DNA of 64,000 nucleotides from Lacihabitans sp. CCS-44 (GTDB lineage: Bacteria > Bacteroidota > Bacteroidia > Cytophagales > Spirosomataceae), in the NCBI RefSeq assembly GCF_024343735.1, contig NZ_RJUE01000061.1, positions 186,001-250,000 on the forward strand, given 5' to 3'. Below are positions 45,170 to 53,448 of the stretch, in pieces; position 1 is the stretch's first letter, and the number at the start of each line of letters is the position of its first letter. Made by a program: the position numbers and the translations under genes. Below the pieces are notes generated by a model. That model saw only the letters and a list, made by a program, of their open reading frames with translations. It was not told where the DNA came from and ran no database searches.

Positions 45170-45423
45170 ATTTTACAACTCAAAATACCTTGAAATACCT
45201 TAAAATAGGCGTGGCTTTGTCTATTCTTACGGCTTTGTTTATGTCTTACCAAATACCTCAAAGTTTTTATAAAACCTTCAAGTTAATCTTTTTGATATTA
45301 TCATTGTTAGGCATGTTCTTGATTATGAACTACAAAACTGAAAGGCCGAAGAGGATTTGGAATATAGTTTTGAGTTTATTTGTCTTGACTTTAGTTATTT
45401 TAACTTTCTTGGAAAAGTCTTAA
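45166..45423 (+). CDS. Small membrane protein
   Basis: 85 aa with three hydrophobic segments (about 13-30, 38-54, 64-82) separated by short basic loops. No motif or family recognised. Its ATG overlaps the lspA stop by 4 bp and a terminator follows, so it is the last gene of the operon. It could be an accessory membrane protein; function unknown. Confidence 0.65.
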   Translation: MNFTTQNTLKYLKIGVALSILTALFMSYQIPQSFYKTFKLIFLILSLLGMFLIMNYKTERPKRIWNIVLSLFVLTLVILTFLEKS

Positions 45424-45438
45424 TTTGGACAGTGGGTA

Positions 45439-45484
45439 AATAGAAAAAGCCTGATAATTTCGAAATTATCAGGCTTTTTCTATT
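45439..45484. terminator. Bidirectional terminator, 46-bp perfect palindrome
   Basis: Positions 45439-45484 form an uninterrupted inverted repeat centred on TTCGAA, with GC-rich AAGCCTGA arms and terminal A and T runs on both strands. It sits between the convergent lspA and LysM operons and can serve both. Confidence 0.9.
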
Positions 45485-45494
45485 GTAAAATTTA

Positions 45495-46118
45495 CTACTC
45501 TTTTACTTTCCTTGGGATTACTAATTTTTCTCCTCTTTCTGCAAAGTTCTTTGTTTTTCCGTTGGCTGCCATTAAAGCTTCAACCGTTACGTCATATTTT
45601 TTGGCTACGACTTTTAATATATCTCCTGGACCCACAATGTGGTATCCTTGAATAGGCACAATCAATTTGGTAACGCCAACTTTTATTCCGTTTGCTTCAA
45701 TACCTGGGTTTAGCTTTTTCAAAGTATTGGCCGAAACATTGAATTTATTGGCAATTCCGTAAAAAGTCTCGCCATCTTTTACTGTATGAGATAACTTTTC
45801 TCCAGTGATGTTTACAGGTTTAGTTTCAACTTTCTTTTCTGTAACCGCTTCTTTAGTCTCAGTTTTTGGCTGTTCTTCTGGGAGAGAGGCTGACTCAAGG
45901 ACCATTGTGGTATCAGTATCTACAACCACAGAGTCTTGCATTTTTTCCACAACTACTGGTTCTTGGTTTAGGTCGGCCACTTTTGAAGCGTCATCTGACA
46001 TCAAGTGCCATCCTGCGTATAGCAATAAACAAATTATTCCTACAAGTACTAGCAACACAGCCATTGGCAGTCCGCTATTTGGGGTTTCTGGTTTGGGGTT
46101 TCTGTCTTCAAATTCCAT
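45495..46118 (-). CDS. LysM-domain membrane-anchored protein
   Basis: 207 aa. A cytoplasmic N-terminus and one membrane span (about 19-40) lead to an acidic linker, then two LysM domains: LSHTVKDGETFYGIANKFNV (about 108-155) and YHIVGPGDILKVVAKKYDV (about 158-203). LysM binds peptidoglycan, so the protein likely tethers something to the cell wall from the inner membrane. No catalytic domain. Its start shares a base with the purE stop. Confidence 0.88.
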   Translation of the reverse strand: MEFEDRNPKPETPNSGLPMAVLLVLVGIICLLLYAGWHLMSDDASKVADLNQEPVVVEKMQDSVVVDTDTTMVLESASLPEEQPKTETKEAVTEKKVETKPVNITGEKLSHTVKDGETFYGIANKFNVSANTLKKLNPGIEANGIKVGVTKLIVPIQGYHIVGPGDILKVVAKKYDVTVEALMAANGKTKNFAERGEKLVIPRKVKE

Positions 46119-46603
46119 TATTTTGCACTATTTAATTCAACATTCATTTGATTTACCTTCTCTTTTAATTCCTCTTTATAATCGTGTAGCTTTTTTCTTA
46201 AATCGGTATCAGCGGTACTCATAATTTGAATGGCTAGCAAACCGGCATTCATTGAGGCATTCAGAGCTACCGTGGCTACGGGTACACCGTTGGGCATTTG
46301 AAGTATGGACAATACAGAATCCCAACCATCTATGGAGTTACTTGATTTTACAGGCACTCCAATTACTGGTAAAATGGTGCACGATGCTACCATTCCAGGT
46401 AAATGTGCGGCTCCACCAGCCCCAGCTATAATGGCTTTTAATCCTCTTCCTTCAGCCTCTGAGGCATAAGCAACCATTTTTTCGGGCGTTCTGTGGGCAG
46501 ATACAATTTCTATTTCATATTTTACCTGAAACTTCTCTAAAATATCAACTGCTCCTTGCATCACTTTAAGGTCTGAAATGCTACCCATTATTATACCTAC
46601 CAT
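46118..46603 (-). CDS. purE: N5-carboxyaminoimidazole ribonucleotide mutase
   Basis: 161 aa, class I PurE. Starts MVGIIMGSISDLKVM (the GSxSD phosphate loop), then SAHRTPEKMVAYA with the catalytic His, and IIAGAGGAAHLPGMVA. It converts N5-CAIR to CAIR in purine synthesis. Downstream of purK by 4 bp. Confidence 0.96.
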   Translation of the reverse strand: MVGIIMGSISDLKVMQGAVDILEKFQVKYEIEIVSAHRTPEKMVAYASEAEGRGLKAIIAGAGGAAHLPGMVASCTILPVIGVPVKSSNSIDGWDSVLSILQMPNGVPVATVALNASMNAGLLAIQIMSTADTDLRKKLHDYKEELKEKVNQMNVELNSAK

Positions 46604-46607
46604 ATAT

Positions 46608-47750
46608 CTACTTTTTTGAAATAACCCTCAAGTTTTGCTGTACAAAAATGACCTTTTCTTTTAGTTTTTCAAAGTCATCTGCCAAAATACTCACATGACC
46701 CATCTTTCTGAAAGGCTTTGTTTTTTTCTTTCCATAAAAAAACGGAAAGACGTTTTCTTGCTTCAATATTTCTTCTAAACCCACAATTTCAGCTTGACCT
46801 TCATGGTTTTCCGCCCCAAGAATATTTACCATTGCTGCCATGGAAATGTCCTTGGTATCTCCAAGCGGCAGATTAAGAATTGCTCTCCAATGCTGATCAT
46901 ACTGAGAAACAAGGTTGGCCTTCTGCGTGTGATGGCCACTGTTGTGTGGCCGAGGAGCAACTTCGTTTACCAATATTTCGCCGTCTTTGGTTAAGAACAT
47001 TTCCACTGCCAATAAACCCACCAAACCATAAGCTTCAATGGTTTTAATTGCTATATTATTCGCTTTTTCTGTAATTTCGTTAGATATAGCGGCAGGAGAG
47101 AATAAATACTCTACCAAGTTTGCCACAGGATGAAAAACCATCTCAACAACTGGAAAAGTCTTGATTTCGCCGTCTGAATTTCTTGAAACTATTACGGCCA
47201 ATTCTTTTTCAAAATCAACAAATTTTTCAAGAATGCCCTCTGTATCAAAGCCTTTATCTATTTCTTGTTCGGATTTAATCGTCTGCACACCTCTACCATC
47301 ATAACCACCCACTCCAATTTTATTTACAGCCGGTAAGAAATCGATGTTTGATCTAATTTCTGACAATCCATTTACCAAAATAAATTCAGAAGTTGGAATT
47401 TTATTATCCTTGAAAAACTGTTTTTGCGAACATTTATTCTTGATATTTTCGACTATGTGTGGTTGTGGAAAAACCTTTTTGCCTTCTGCTTCAAGCTTTT
47501 TTAAAGCTTCAATATTGACATTTTCTATTTCGATGGTAATTAAATCCAAGTCCTTACCAAATTCGTAGACCGTGTCATAATCTGCAATATCTCCATGAAA
47601 AAATCTAGTAGAGATAGATTTACAAGGACAATCGCTGTCGTTATCTAGTACGCTAATATCAAGATCAAGGTCCAATGCTGTCTGAATGAGCATTTTACCT
47701 AGTTGTCCGCCACCAAGAATCCCTATCTTTTGGGAATTATTAAAACTCAT
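46608..47750 (-). CDS. purK: 5-(carboxyamino)imidazole ribonucleotide synthase
   Basis: 380 aa ATP-grasp enzyme. GILGGGQLGKMLIQTALDLD at the N-terminus, INKIGVGGYDGRGV-type loop (VNKIGVGGYDGRGVQ), VEMFLTKDGEILVNEVAPRPHNSGH for Mg-ATP binding. It makes N5-CAIR from AIR, ATP and bicarbonate for PurE next door. Overlaps the LolA-like gene by 4 bp. Confidence 0.96.
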   Translation of the reverse strand: MSFNNSQKIGILGGGQLGKMLIQTALDLDLDISVLDNDSDCPCKSISTRFFHGDIADYDTVYEFGKDLDLITIEIENVNIEALKKLEAEGKKVFPQPHIVENIKNKCSQKQFFKDNKIPTSEFILVNGLSEIRSNIDFLPAVNKIGVGGYDGRGVQTIKSEQEIDKGFDTEGILEKFVDFEKELAVIVSRNSDGEIKTFPVVEMVFHPVANLVEYLFSPAAISNEITEKANNIAIKTIEAYGLVGLLAVEMFLTKDGEILVNEVAPRPHNSGHHTQKANLVSQYDQHWRAILNLPLGDTKDISMAAMVNILGAENHEGQAEIVGLEEILKQENVFPFFYGKKKTKPFRKMGHVSILADDFEKLKEKVIFVQQNLRVISKK

Positions 47751-48454
47751 TTTATCTCGAAATCTTTAGCCTTAAGTCCTTTATTTACCTTTATCGACTG
47801 TAGTTCATTGCTTATTTCTCCCATTTGCGTCGTTTGTTTTTTTACACCAGGGAAGAGAATTTCACTGCCTTTGAAAGCCTTGTAGTTTTCGATAATAACA
47901 GTGGTTTCAAAAGAGCCCCTTGGAGATTCCATTTTTACCCAAGACTTGTCTTTAAATCCAGTTTTTGAGTTATAGTAATCTTTCCAAGTTTTTCCCTCAT
48001 AATCTTTGAATTCTACTACATAAAAGTCACCATCTTTAGACAATAAATTTGCTGAGAATCCTTGATTTTTATAATCTAATTCAAAAAACGGGTTTGATTT
48101 TTGAGCTTCTGCTTTTGCTGCATTGCCCGTTTTGGGCTCTTGTGGGGCATTATTCCCAAAACTACTCTTTCTGGCTAATTTCTCACCATCATAAACGGTA
48201 GACATCAGTTCCATGCCATTTGAAAAAATACTCATGTTGTATTTCAAAGGAAACTGATACTTAATTTCAGTTTCGGCAACTCCTCTTGGCGATTCTGAGG
48301 TGTAATTCATCACCAAATCGGTAATAGATGCAGCATTTGCCTTTATTTTGGTAACTTCAAGGTATTTATCAATAACTTGGTCTGCCGATGTGAAATCTTG
48401 TGCATTTGCACTGATAAAACAAAAACTGAGGATTGCGAAAACAATAGCTTTCAT
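47747..48454 (-). CDS. LolA-like periplasmic lipoprotein-carrier family protein
   Basis: 235 aa. Signal peptide about 1-18 (SANA-Q). The mature protein begins TSADQVIDKYLEVTK and has strands typical of the LolA/LolB half-barrel, such as MNYTSESPRGVAETEIKYQFPLKYNMSIF and YNSKTGFKDKSWVKMESPRG. It may bind lipid or lipoprotein acyl chains in the periplasm. It leads the purK-purE-LysM transcript, an unexpected mix. Confidence 0.65.
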   Translation of the reverse strand: MKAIVFAILSFCFISANAQDFTSADQVIDKYLEVTKIKANAASITDLVMNYTSESPRGVAETEIKYQFPLKYNMSIFSNGMELMSTVYDGEKLARKSSFGNNAPQEPKTGNAAKAEAQKSNPFFELDYKNQGFSANLLSKDGDFYVVEFKDYEGKTWKDYYNSKTGFKDKSWVKMESPRGSFETTVIIENYKAFKGSEILFPGVKKQTTQMGEISNELQSIKVNKGLKAKDFEIK

Positions 48455-48492
48455 AATTGAGTTTGATTTTGTTTAAACATTGTTTATGGCTT

Positions 48493-48500
48493 CAAAGTTA
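48493..48500 (-). promoter_or_regulatory. -7 box of the LolA-like/purKE operon
   Basis: Reads TAACTTTG on the minus strand, 39 bp before ATG 48454. No clear -33 element. Confidence 0.4.
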
Positions 48501-48518
48501 CTTCAAATAATGTAATAT

Positions 48519-49832
48519 ATGAAACAAGAAATAGCTATATTTTGGTTTAGAAGAGATTTGAGGTTGGATGATAATGCAGGTTTGTACAGAGCCCTGAAAT
48601 CTGGTCTAAAAGTTCTACCAATTTTCATTTTTGATAAAAACATACTTGATAAGTTAGAAGAAAAAAAAGACAGAAGGGTAGATTTTATACATCAAGCTGT
48701 ATTTGCTATAAAGGAACAATTAAATTTATTTGGTTCGGATTTATGTATCAGGTACGGTCAGCCAGAAGGAATTTGGCAAAGTTTGTTCACTGAGTTCTCG
48801 ATAAAAAAAGTTTTTTGTAATCATGATTACGAAAAATACGCTACTGATAGAGACCTATCCATAAGCAATTTATGTAAGGAAAACCAAGCCGAATTTTATA
48901 GTTTTAAAGACCAATGTGTTTTCGAAAAATCTGAAATACTTTCTGCTACAGGAACACCTTACACCGTTTTTACACCCTACATGCGTAAATGGAAGGATAA
49001 AATGAATGGTTTTTACAAGAAGAGCTACCCAAATGAAAATTATTTTGACAAATTTTTAAAGATTGAAAAATCCAATTGTCCAAGCTTGACCGATATCGGA
49101 TTTGAAAAAACTGAAATTGTTTTCAATAAACCCACGCTTTCAAAATCAATTCTTATCGGATACAAAGAAAAGCGAGATTTTCCTGCTATAAATGCTACGA
49201 GCAGGTTGAGTATTCATTTAAGATTTGGAACCATCAGCGTTCGAAAATGCGTGCAGTATGCAGAAATGTTTAGCGAAACATGGCTCAATGAACTTATCTG
49301 GAGAGATTTTTATATGAATATTTTGGCCAATTTTCCACAAATCAACGCACGATTGGCTTTTAAAAAAGCTTATGATAAAATTCCTTGGAGAAATAACGAA
49401 GCAGAGTTTAAAGCTTGGTGCGAAGGAAAAACGGGTTATTGGTTGGTAGATGCTGGCATGCGAGAACTAAACAACACAGGTTTCATGCACAACAGAGTCA
49501 GGATGGTAGTGGCTAGTTTTCTTTGTAAGCATTTGTTGATTGATTGGCGGTGGGGAGAGGCGTATTTTGCCCAAAAATTAAATGATTTCGATTTTTCGGC
49601 TAATAATGGGGGATGGCAATGGGCTTCTAGCAGTGGATGTGATGCGGCTCCTTATTTTAGAATTTTTAATCCTGAGTCACAAACACTTAAATTCGATAAA
49701 GAGATGGCCTATATCAAAAAATGGGTTCCAGAATATCTAAGTTCAAGCTATCCTAGACCCATTGTAGATCATAAAATGGCCAGAGAAAGAGCTTTAAAAG
49801 TTTATAAAGAGGCTTTGAATGAAGCTGAATAA
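48519..49832 (+). CDS. Deoxyribodipyrimidine photolyase (CPD, class I type)
   Basis: 437 aa. N-terminal antenna domain (IAIFWFRRDLRLDDNAGLYRAL) and C-terminal FAD domain with ELIWRDFYMNIL, TGYWLVDAGMRELNNTGFMHNRVRMVVASFL, and the ending region GGWQWASSSGCDAAPYFRIFNP, which is typical of CPD photolyases. It uses blue light to reverse UV pyrimidine dimers. Upstream of and probably co-transcribed with the AddB-like nuclease (26-bp gap). Confidence 0.94.
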   Translation: MKQEIAIFWFRRDLRLDDNAGLYRALKSGLKVLPIFIFDKNILDKLEEKKDRRVDFIHQAVFAIKEQLNLFGSDLCIRYGQPEGIWQSLFTEFSIKKVFCNHDYEKYATDRDLSISNLCKENQAEFYSFKDQCVFEKSEILSATGTPYTVFTPYMRKWKDKMNGFYKKSYPNENYFDKFLKIEKSNCPSLTDIGFEKTEIVFNKPTLSKSILIGYKEKRDFPAINATSRLSIHLRFGTISVRKCVQYAEMFSETWLNELIWRDFYMNILANFPQINARLAFKKAYDKIPWRNNEAEFKAWCEGKTGYWLVDAGMRELNNTGFMHNRVRMVVASFLCKHLLIDWRWGEAYFAQKLNDFDFSANNGGWQWASSSGCDAAPYFRIFNPESQTLKFDKEMAYIKKWVPEYLSSSYPRPIVDHKMARERALKVYKEALNEAE

Positions 49833-49858
49833 GTCTGATATTGCACAAAAATCATGAA

Positions 49859-52660
49859 ATGCAGTCTTTTTTAGAATTAGCGGCTAAAACTATTTTTGAA
49901 GGTCACAACAAAAATGACCTACAAAATCTTCAGGTTATTTTACCGAGTAGGAGGGCTGTTTTTTTCTTTAAAAAGGCACTTTCAGATTTGTCTGATTCTC
50001 CTTTTTTTGCTCCAAAAATTGAATCCATAGATGATTTTATTCTTAGAACAGCCGATTTTACAACGTTGGACAATGTTGATTTATATTTTGAGATATATGC
50101 TATTCTGTCAGAATTAGATCCAAGCCAGAGTTTTGAGAAATTCATGTCTTGGGTTCCTACTTTATTGAAGGATTTTGAAAATATTGATTTTTCTTTGGTA
50201 GAAAACCCTCATTTATTGTTCAAATATATGAGCGAAGCCGATGCTCTGAGTAGGTGGGAACTCGACAACGATTATGTTTTTACTGCCACAGCTCAAAGCT
50301 ACTTTAGTTTTTTTGATCGAATATCCCAAGTATATGAAAAACTAAACCAAAAGCTACTCCTTGAGAAAAAGTGCTACAGAGGTATGGTTTACAGGAAAGT
50401 CGCCGAGAATCCCGATTGGCTTCTTTCAAATGAGATCAAGAAATACTACTTCGTGGGATTAAATGCTCTAAGTAAATCAGAGGAAAAAATCATTGAAAGT
50501 CTCGAAAAGGCAAAAAAGTCTGAGTGTATTTGGGATACCGATGATTTCTATATGAATTCTCAAAATAAAGCGGGGAAAAAGTTAAGAGTTTATAAAAAAT
50601 CTGGAAAGTTTGGTAAGTGGAATTTTCAAAATAGCCACTTAAAAGACTCAGAGAAAAACATACGAATTTTTGAGCTTAACAACGACAGTTTACAGTCCAA
50701 ATTGGTCTCCAACCTTGCAAAAGAAGCTCATAATCAAAGGCATGTGATAGTTGTATTGGATGAAAATCAGTTTTTGCCACTCTTACTTAACGTGCCGTCT
50801 CTACAGCTTCCATTTAATATTTCTATCGGTTTACCCATTTCAAGTAGCCATTTTTCGGAAGTTTTGAGGCTTTTGATAGGCTGCTATCAAAACCATGAAC
50901 ACAACGATGAGCTAAAAATTCACAATTCGGTTTTAAGTAAAATTTTCGATAATCAGATTTTTAAGAGCTTAATAGTTAATGAAATATCTCTTAGTAGATT
51001 TGAAATACTACAAACAAAAATCAGAGGTAGCAAAAAACTATTTTATGACTATTACTGGTTTGTAAATCAAGGTTTGACGGTCGGCTTGTTGCAAAATTTC
51101 TTTAGAAAAGGTTCTGCTTTGGATTGCATTGAGTCATTAGAATTTATTCTAGGAAAGTTTTTTGAAATCCAAGATGCCGATTTTAGAGATTTAGAGTATG
51201 TTTTTGCCAATGTACTCAAGAACAAATTAAATCTAATCAAAGAGAAATTAAGGTCAGGGGTAGCTTTAAATCTAAAATCTTTTAGTGCTTTGATAGAAGA
51301 TTTGCTGAAAAATGAACGCATACCTTTTGAAGGCGACTCTGACACACCATTGCAAATTATGAGTATGCTCGAAACCCGATGTCTTGATTTTGAGTGTGTT
51401 ACGATAATGACTTTCAATGAGGGAAATTTGCCGTCTACCAAGAAAACAAATTCTTTTTTCCCTTTTGATGCCTGTAAAATTTTTGGATTACCGCTTTATT
51501 CCGATCAAGATGCCATCATGGCATATCATTTTTTTAGATTAATGCAAAGAGCCCAAACACTCAATTTCATATATCTAAACGGTGCCTCGGAGGCTTTGGG
51601 AAACAAAGAAAAAAGTAGATTTATCCGACAAGTTGAAGAGGAACTTCGTATTTACAATCCAAATATAAAAGTAAGCTACCCTTCAATAAATTTTAACCAG
51701 ACAGATGACCTTAAATCAGGTTCTGAGATAATTGTGGAGAAGGAAAGTTTAACTCAAATTACTGATTTTTTGATGAACAAGGGTCTAAGTGCGAGCTCCA
51801 TCAACGATTATTTATCTTGCAGTCTGAGGTTTTATTGGAAATACATTCTTAAAATCAAAAACGAGGATGAACTCAAAAGTCAGATTGGAACAGATGTTTT
51901 TGGGACAATTGTGCATAAGGTTTTAGAAAACCTGGATAAACCTTATTTTGAGTCGAAGAATCCAGTCAATAAAGAAGTACTACGAAATCAAAAAGATGAA
52001 GTTGAAAGTCAACTTTCATTAATTATAAAAGAGGAGCAGAAAGCTTTTGACTTTGATTCAGGAATGAATCTGATTCTTATTTCTGTAGTCAAGAAAATTA
52101 TTGAGAGATATTTTGATAAAAGAGAATCTGAGTTTGGAGGAAATTTTACAATATTGGGTATTGAAAAGGAATTGACTTCTATTCAGGCAATCAACAATGT
52201 AGAATTAAAGTTGAAAGGCGTTATTGACAAAATAGAATTACATCCGTTTGGGCTTCGAATTATTGACTATAAAACTGGAAAAGTTGAGTTGAAGGATTTG
52301 TATTTGGACAAAGATGTTGATTTGGCAGAAACTTTATTGAATCCAGAAAAAAGTAAACTGAGACAATTGATCATTTATTACTTTTTGATTTTCAGCAACA
52401 AGACTGGTTTGGAGAAAGATTTTGGGTTGAAAATAATTCTGGAAGATTTGCAGTTGATGATTTATTCCTTTAGAAATCTAGGGGCCGACATATCTTTTAA
52501 CAAAAACATATTTACCCACGATGAAATTATAGAAGCAGTAAATCTATTACTGACTAAAATACTTTCTGAGTTGCTATCAATGGAAACTTCCTTTATTCAA
52601 ACTTCAGAAAAGAATCATTGTAAATATTGTGATTTTATAAATGTGTGTCAAAGAAATTAA
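49859..52660 (+). CDS. AddB-like PD-(D/E)XK nuclease with predicted Fe-S cluster
   Basis: About 933 aa. The N-terminal half is helicase-like but inactive in style (VILPSRRAVFFFKKAL instead of a full Walker A; later LETRCLDFECVTIMTFNEGNLPS). The C-terminal nuclease has LSASSINDYLSCSLRFYWKYI, GTIVHKVLENL, GVIDKIELHPFGLRIIDYKTGKVE (the D and DYK catalytic residues) and a terminal CKYCDFINVC. Cys near 654 plus the last three Cys match the iron staple of AddB nucleases. Likely partner of a UvrD-like AddA encoded elsewhere, for double-strand break repair. ATG 49859 is preferred over a TTG at 49841. Confidence 0.85.
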   Translation: MQSFLELAAKTIFEGHNKNDLQNLQVILPSRRAVFFFKKALSDLSDSPFFAPKIESIDDFILRTADFTTLDNVDLYFEIYAILSELDPSQSFEKFMSWVPTLLKDFENIDFSLVENPHLLFKYMSEADALSRWELDNDYVFTATAQSYFSFFDRISQVYEKLNQKLLLEKKCYRGMVYRKVAENPDWLLSNEIKKYYFVGLNALSKSEEKIIESLEKAKKSECIWDTDDFYMNSQNKAGKKLRVYKKSGKFGKWNFQNSHLKDSEKNIRIFELNNDSLQSKLVSNLAKEAHNQRHVIVVLDENQFLPLLLNVPSLQLPFNISIGLPISSSHFSEVLRLLIGCYQNHEHNDELKIHNSVLSKIFDNQIFKSLIVNEISLSRFEILQTKIRGSKKLFYDYYWFVNQGLTVGLLQNFFRKGSALDCIESLEFILGKFFEIQDADFRDLEYVFANVLKNKLNLIKEKLRSGVALNLKSFSALIEDLLKNERIPFEGDSDTPLQIMSMLETRCLDFECVTIMTFNEGNLPSTKKTNSFFPFDACKIFGLPLYSDQDAIMAYHFFRLMQRAQTLNFIYLNGASEALGNKEKSRFIRQVEEELRIYNPNIKVSYPSINFNQTDDLKSGSEIIVEKESLTQITDFLMNKGLSASSINDYLSCSLRFYWKYILKIKNEDELKSQIGTDVFGTIVHKVLENLDKPYFESKNPVNKEVLRNQKDEVESQLSLIIKEEQKAFDFDSGMNLILISVVKKIIERYFDKRESEFGGNFTILGIEKELTSIQAINNVELKLKGVIDKIELHPFGLRIIDYKTGKVELKDLYLDKDVDLAETLLNPEKSKLRQLIIYYFLIFSNKTGLEKDFGLKIILEDLQLMIYSFRNLGADISFNKNIFTHDEIIEAVNLLLTKILSELLSMETSFIQTSEKNHCKYCDFINVCQRN

Positions 52661-52729
52661 GCTAGCGGATTTATTCTATGGGCTTCTCAATATCTAAATT
52701 CTTTTAAAAATCGGGTATTCATAATTTAC

Positions 52730-52758
52730 AACAAATATTTTTCAAAAAAATATTTGTT
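52730..52758. repeat. AT-rich perfect inverted repeat
   Basis: 13-bp arms (AACAAATATTTTT at 52730-52742 and its complement at 52746-52758) around a 3-nt loop. It lies between the nuclease stop codon and the tRNA promoter, and has no T run typical of a terminator. Confidence 0.6.
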
Positions 52759-52827
52759 CAGAAATAGTTGACAATTAAATACTTCTAATCTTTTTGATTT
52801 TAATTTCAGAAAAAATCTAAAATACGA

Positions 52828-52858
52828 TTTGACAAGTTGGAAAAAACTACTATCTTTG
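52828..52858 (+). promoter_or_regulatory. Consensus promoter of tRNA-Ser
   Basis: TTTG (52828-52831), 19-nt spacer, TATCTTTG (52851-52858). The tRNA starts 29 bp later. Confidence 0.8.
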
Positions 52859-52886
52859 CATCCGATTTAAGAACGACCAGTCAATT

Positions 52887-52971
52887 AGAGAGATGGCAGA
52901 GCGGTCGAATGCGGCGGTCTTGAAAACCGTTGACTGTCAAAGGTCCGGGGGTTCGAATCCCTCTCTCTCTG
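52887..52971 (+). tRNA. tRNA-Ser (anticodon UGA)
   Basis: 85-nt class II tRNA. Acceptor AGAGAGA pairs with TCTCTCT (52964-52970), discriminator G at 52971. The anticodon loop CTTGAAA places TGA at 52921-52923. A long variable arm follows, and the T arm is GGGGG-TTCGAAT-CCCTC (47-63 of the 529xx block). CCA is not encoded. Reads UCA and related Ser codons. Confidence 0.95.
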
Positions 52972-52972
52972 C

Positions 52973-53001
52973 AAAAACCCAGCCTTTGGCTGGGTTTTTT
53001 T
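52973..53001 (+). terminator. Terminator of tRNA-Ser
   Basis: AAAACCCAGCC (52974-52984), loop TTT, GGCTGGGTTTT (52988-52998), then more T. Begins immediately after the tRNA. Confidence 0.9.
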
Positions 53002-53448
53002 ATGAGCTTTTTCTTAATAAATAGGTAAAATATTGATTATTAGAGTGTTGAAATGTTTATTAAATGTAAATATCTAACAATCAGCAATTGTACTACTTTG
53101 GGATATAATCGTCCCGTTTTTGTACTTTTCTAGGCAGTATTGACAAATATTTTGACCAGCTATTTATTTTGAAAAAAATAATGTGTATAACTATTTGTAA
53201 ATCAATAATTTGCGGATTTGGGCCTGCTTTTGAGAGAAGATAAATACTCTTTTGGAAAACTATTAGACTTTTTTTGTTTCAATTTTGTGTAAATTGTAAC
53301 AAATAGCCCCACAATTAGGGAGAATAATAAAAGAATCATTGTTTTAGGTTTAATGGTTATATGCATAATTATCTAATTTTTAGGTATTTAAGAAATTAAC
53401 TAATACTTTTTTGCCATTTATTTTTAAACACAAGCCATTTTAGGAACT
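53002..53448. other. Intergenic region between tRNA-Ser and rsmI
   Basis: About 450 bp, AT-rich. The only coding signal is a minus-strand ORF (53202-53366). A weak hairpin (GGGA near 53100 with TCCC near 53113, then GTTTTT) is also present. I found no consensus promoter for rsmI here. Confidence 0.4.
53202..53366 (-). CDS. Possible small membrane peptide (54 aa)
   Basis: Minus-strand ATG at 53364-53366 opens 54 codons to a TGA at 53202-53204. Sequence starts MHITIKPKTM, has one hydrophobic span (ILLLFSLIVGLFVTIYT), then a basic, Ser-rich tail (KLKQKKSNSFPKEYLSSLK, ending RPKSANY). A positive N-terminus, a span and a charged tail look like a real single-pass peptide, but I see no TAnnTTTG box upstream and recognise no family. 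It may be a chance ORF. Confidence 0.35.
   Translation of the reverse strand: MHITIKPKTMILLLFSLIVGLFVTIYTKLKQKKSNSFPKEYLSSLKSRPKSANY

Noticed and set aside
45805-46224. 139-codon plus-strand frame across the LysM and purE genes
   Set aside because: Overlaps two well-supported minus-strand genes and has low-complexity Ser/Thr composition.
49859-52660. PD-(D/E)XK protein as a defence-system nuclease
   Set aside because: The Fe-S Cys pattern, the degenerate helicase half and its length fit AddB-type repair nucleases; no other defence gene is nearby.
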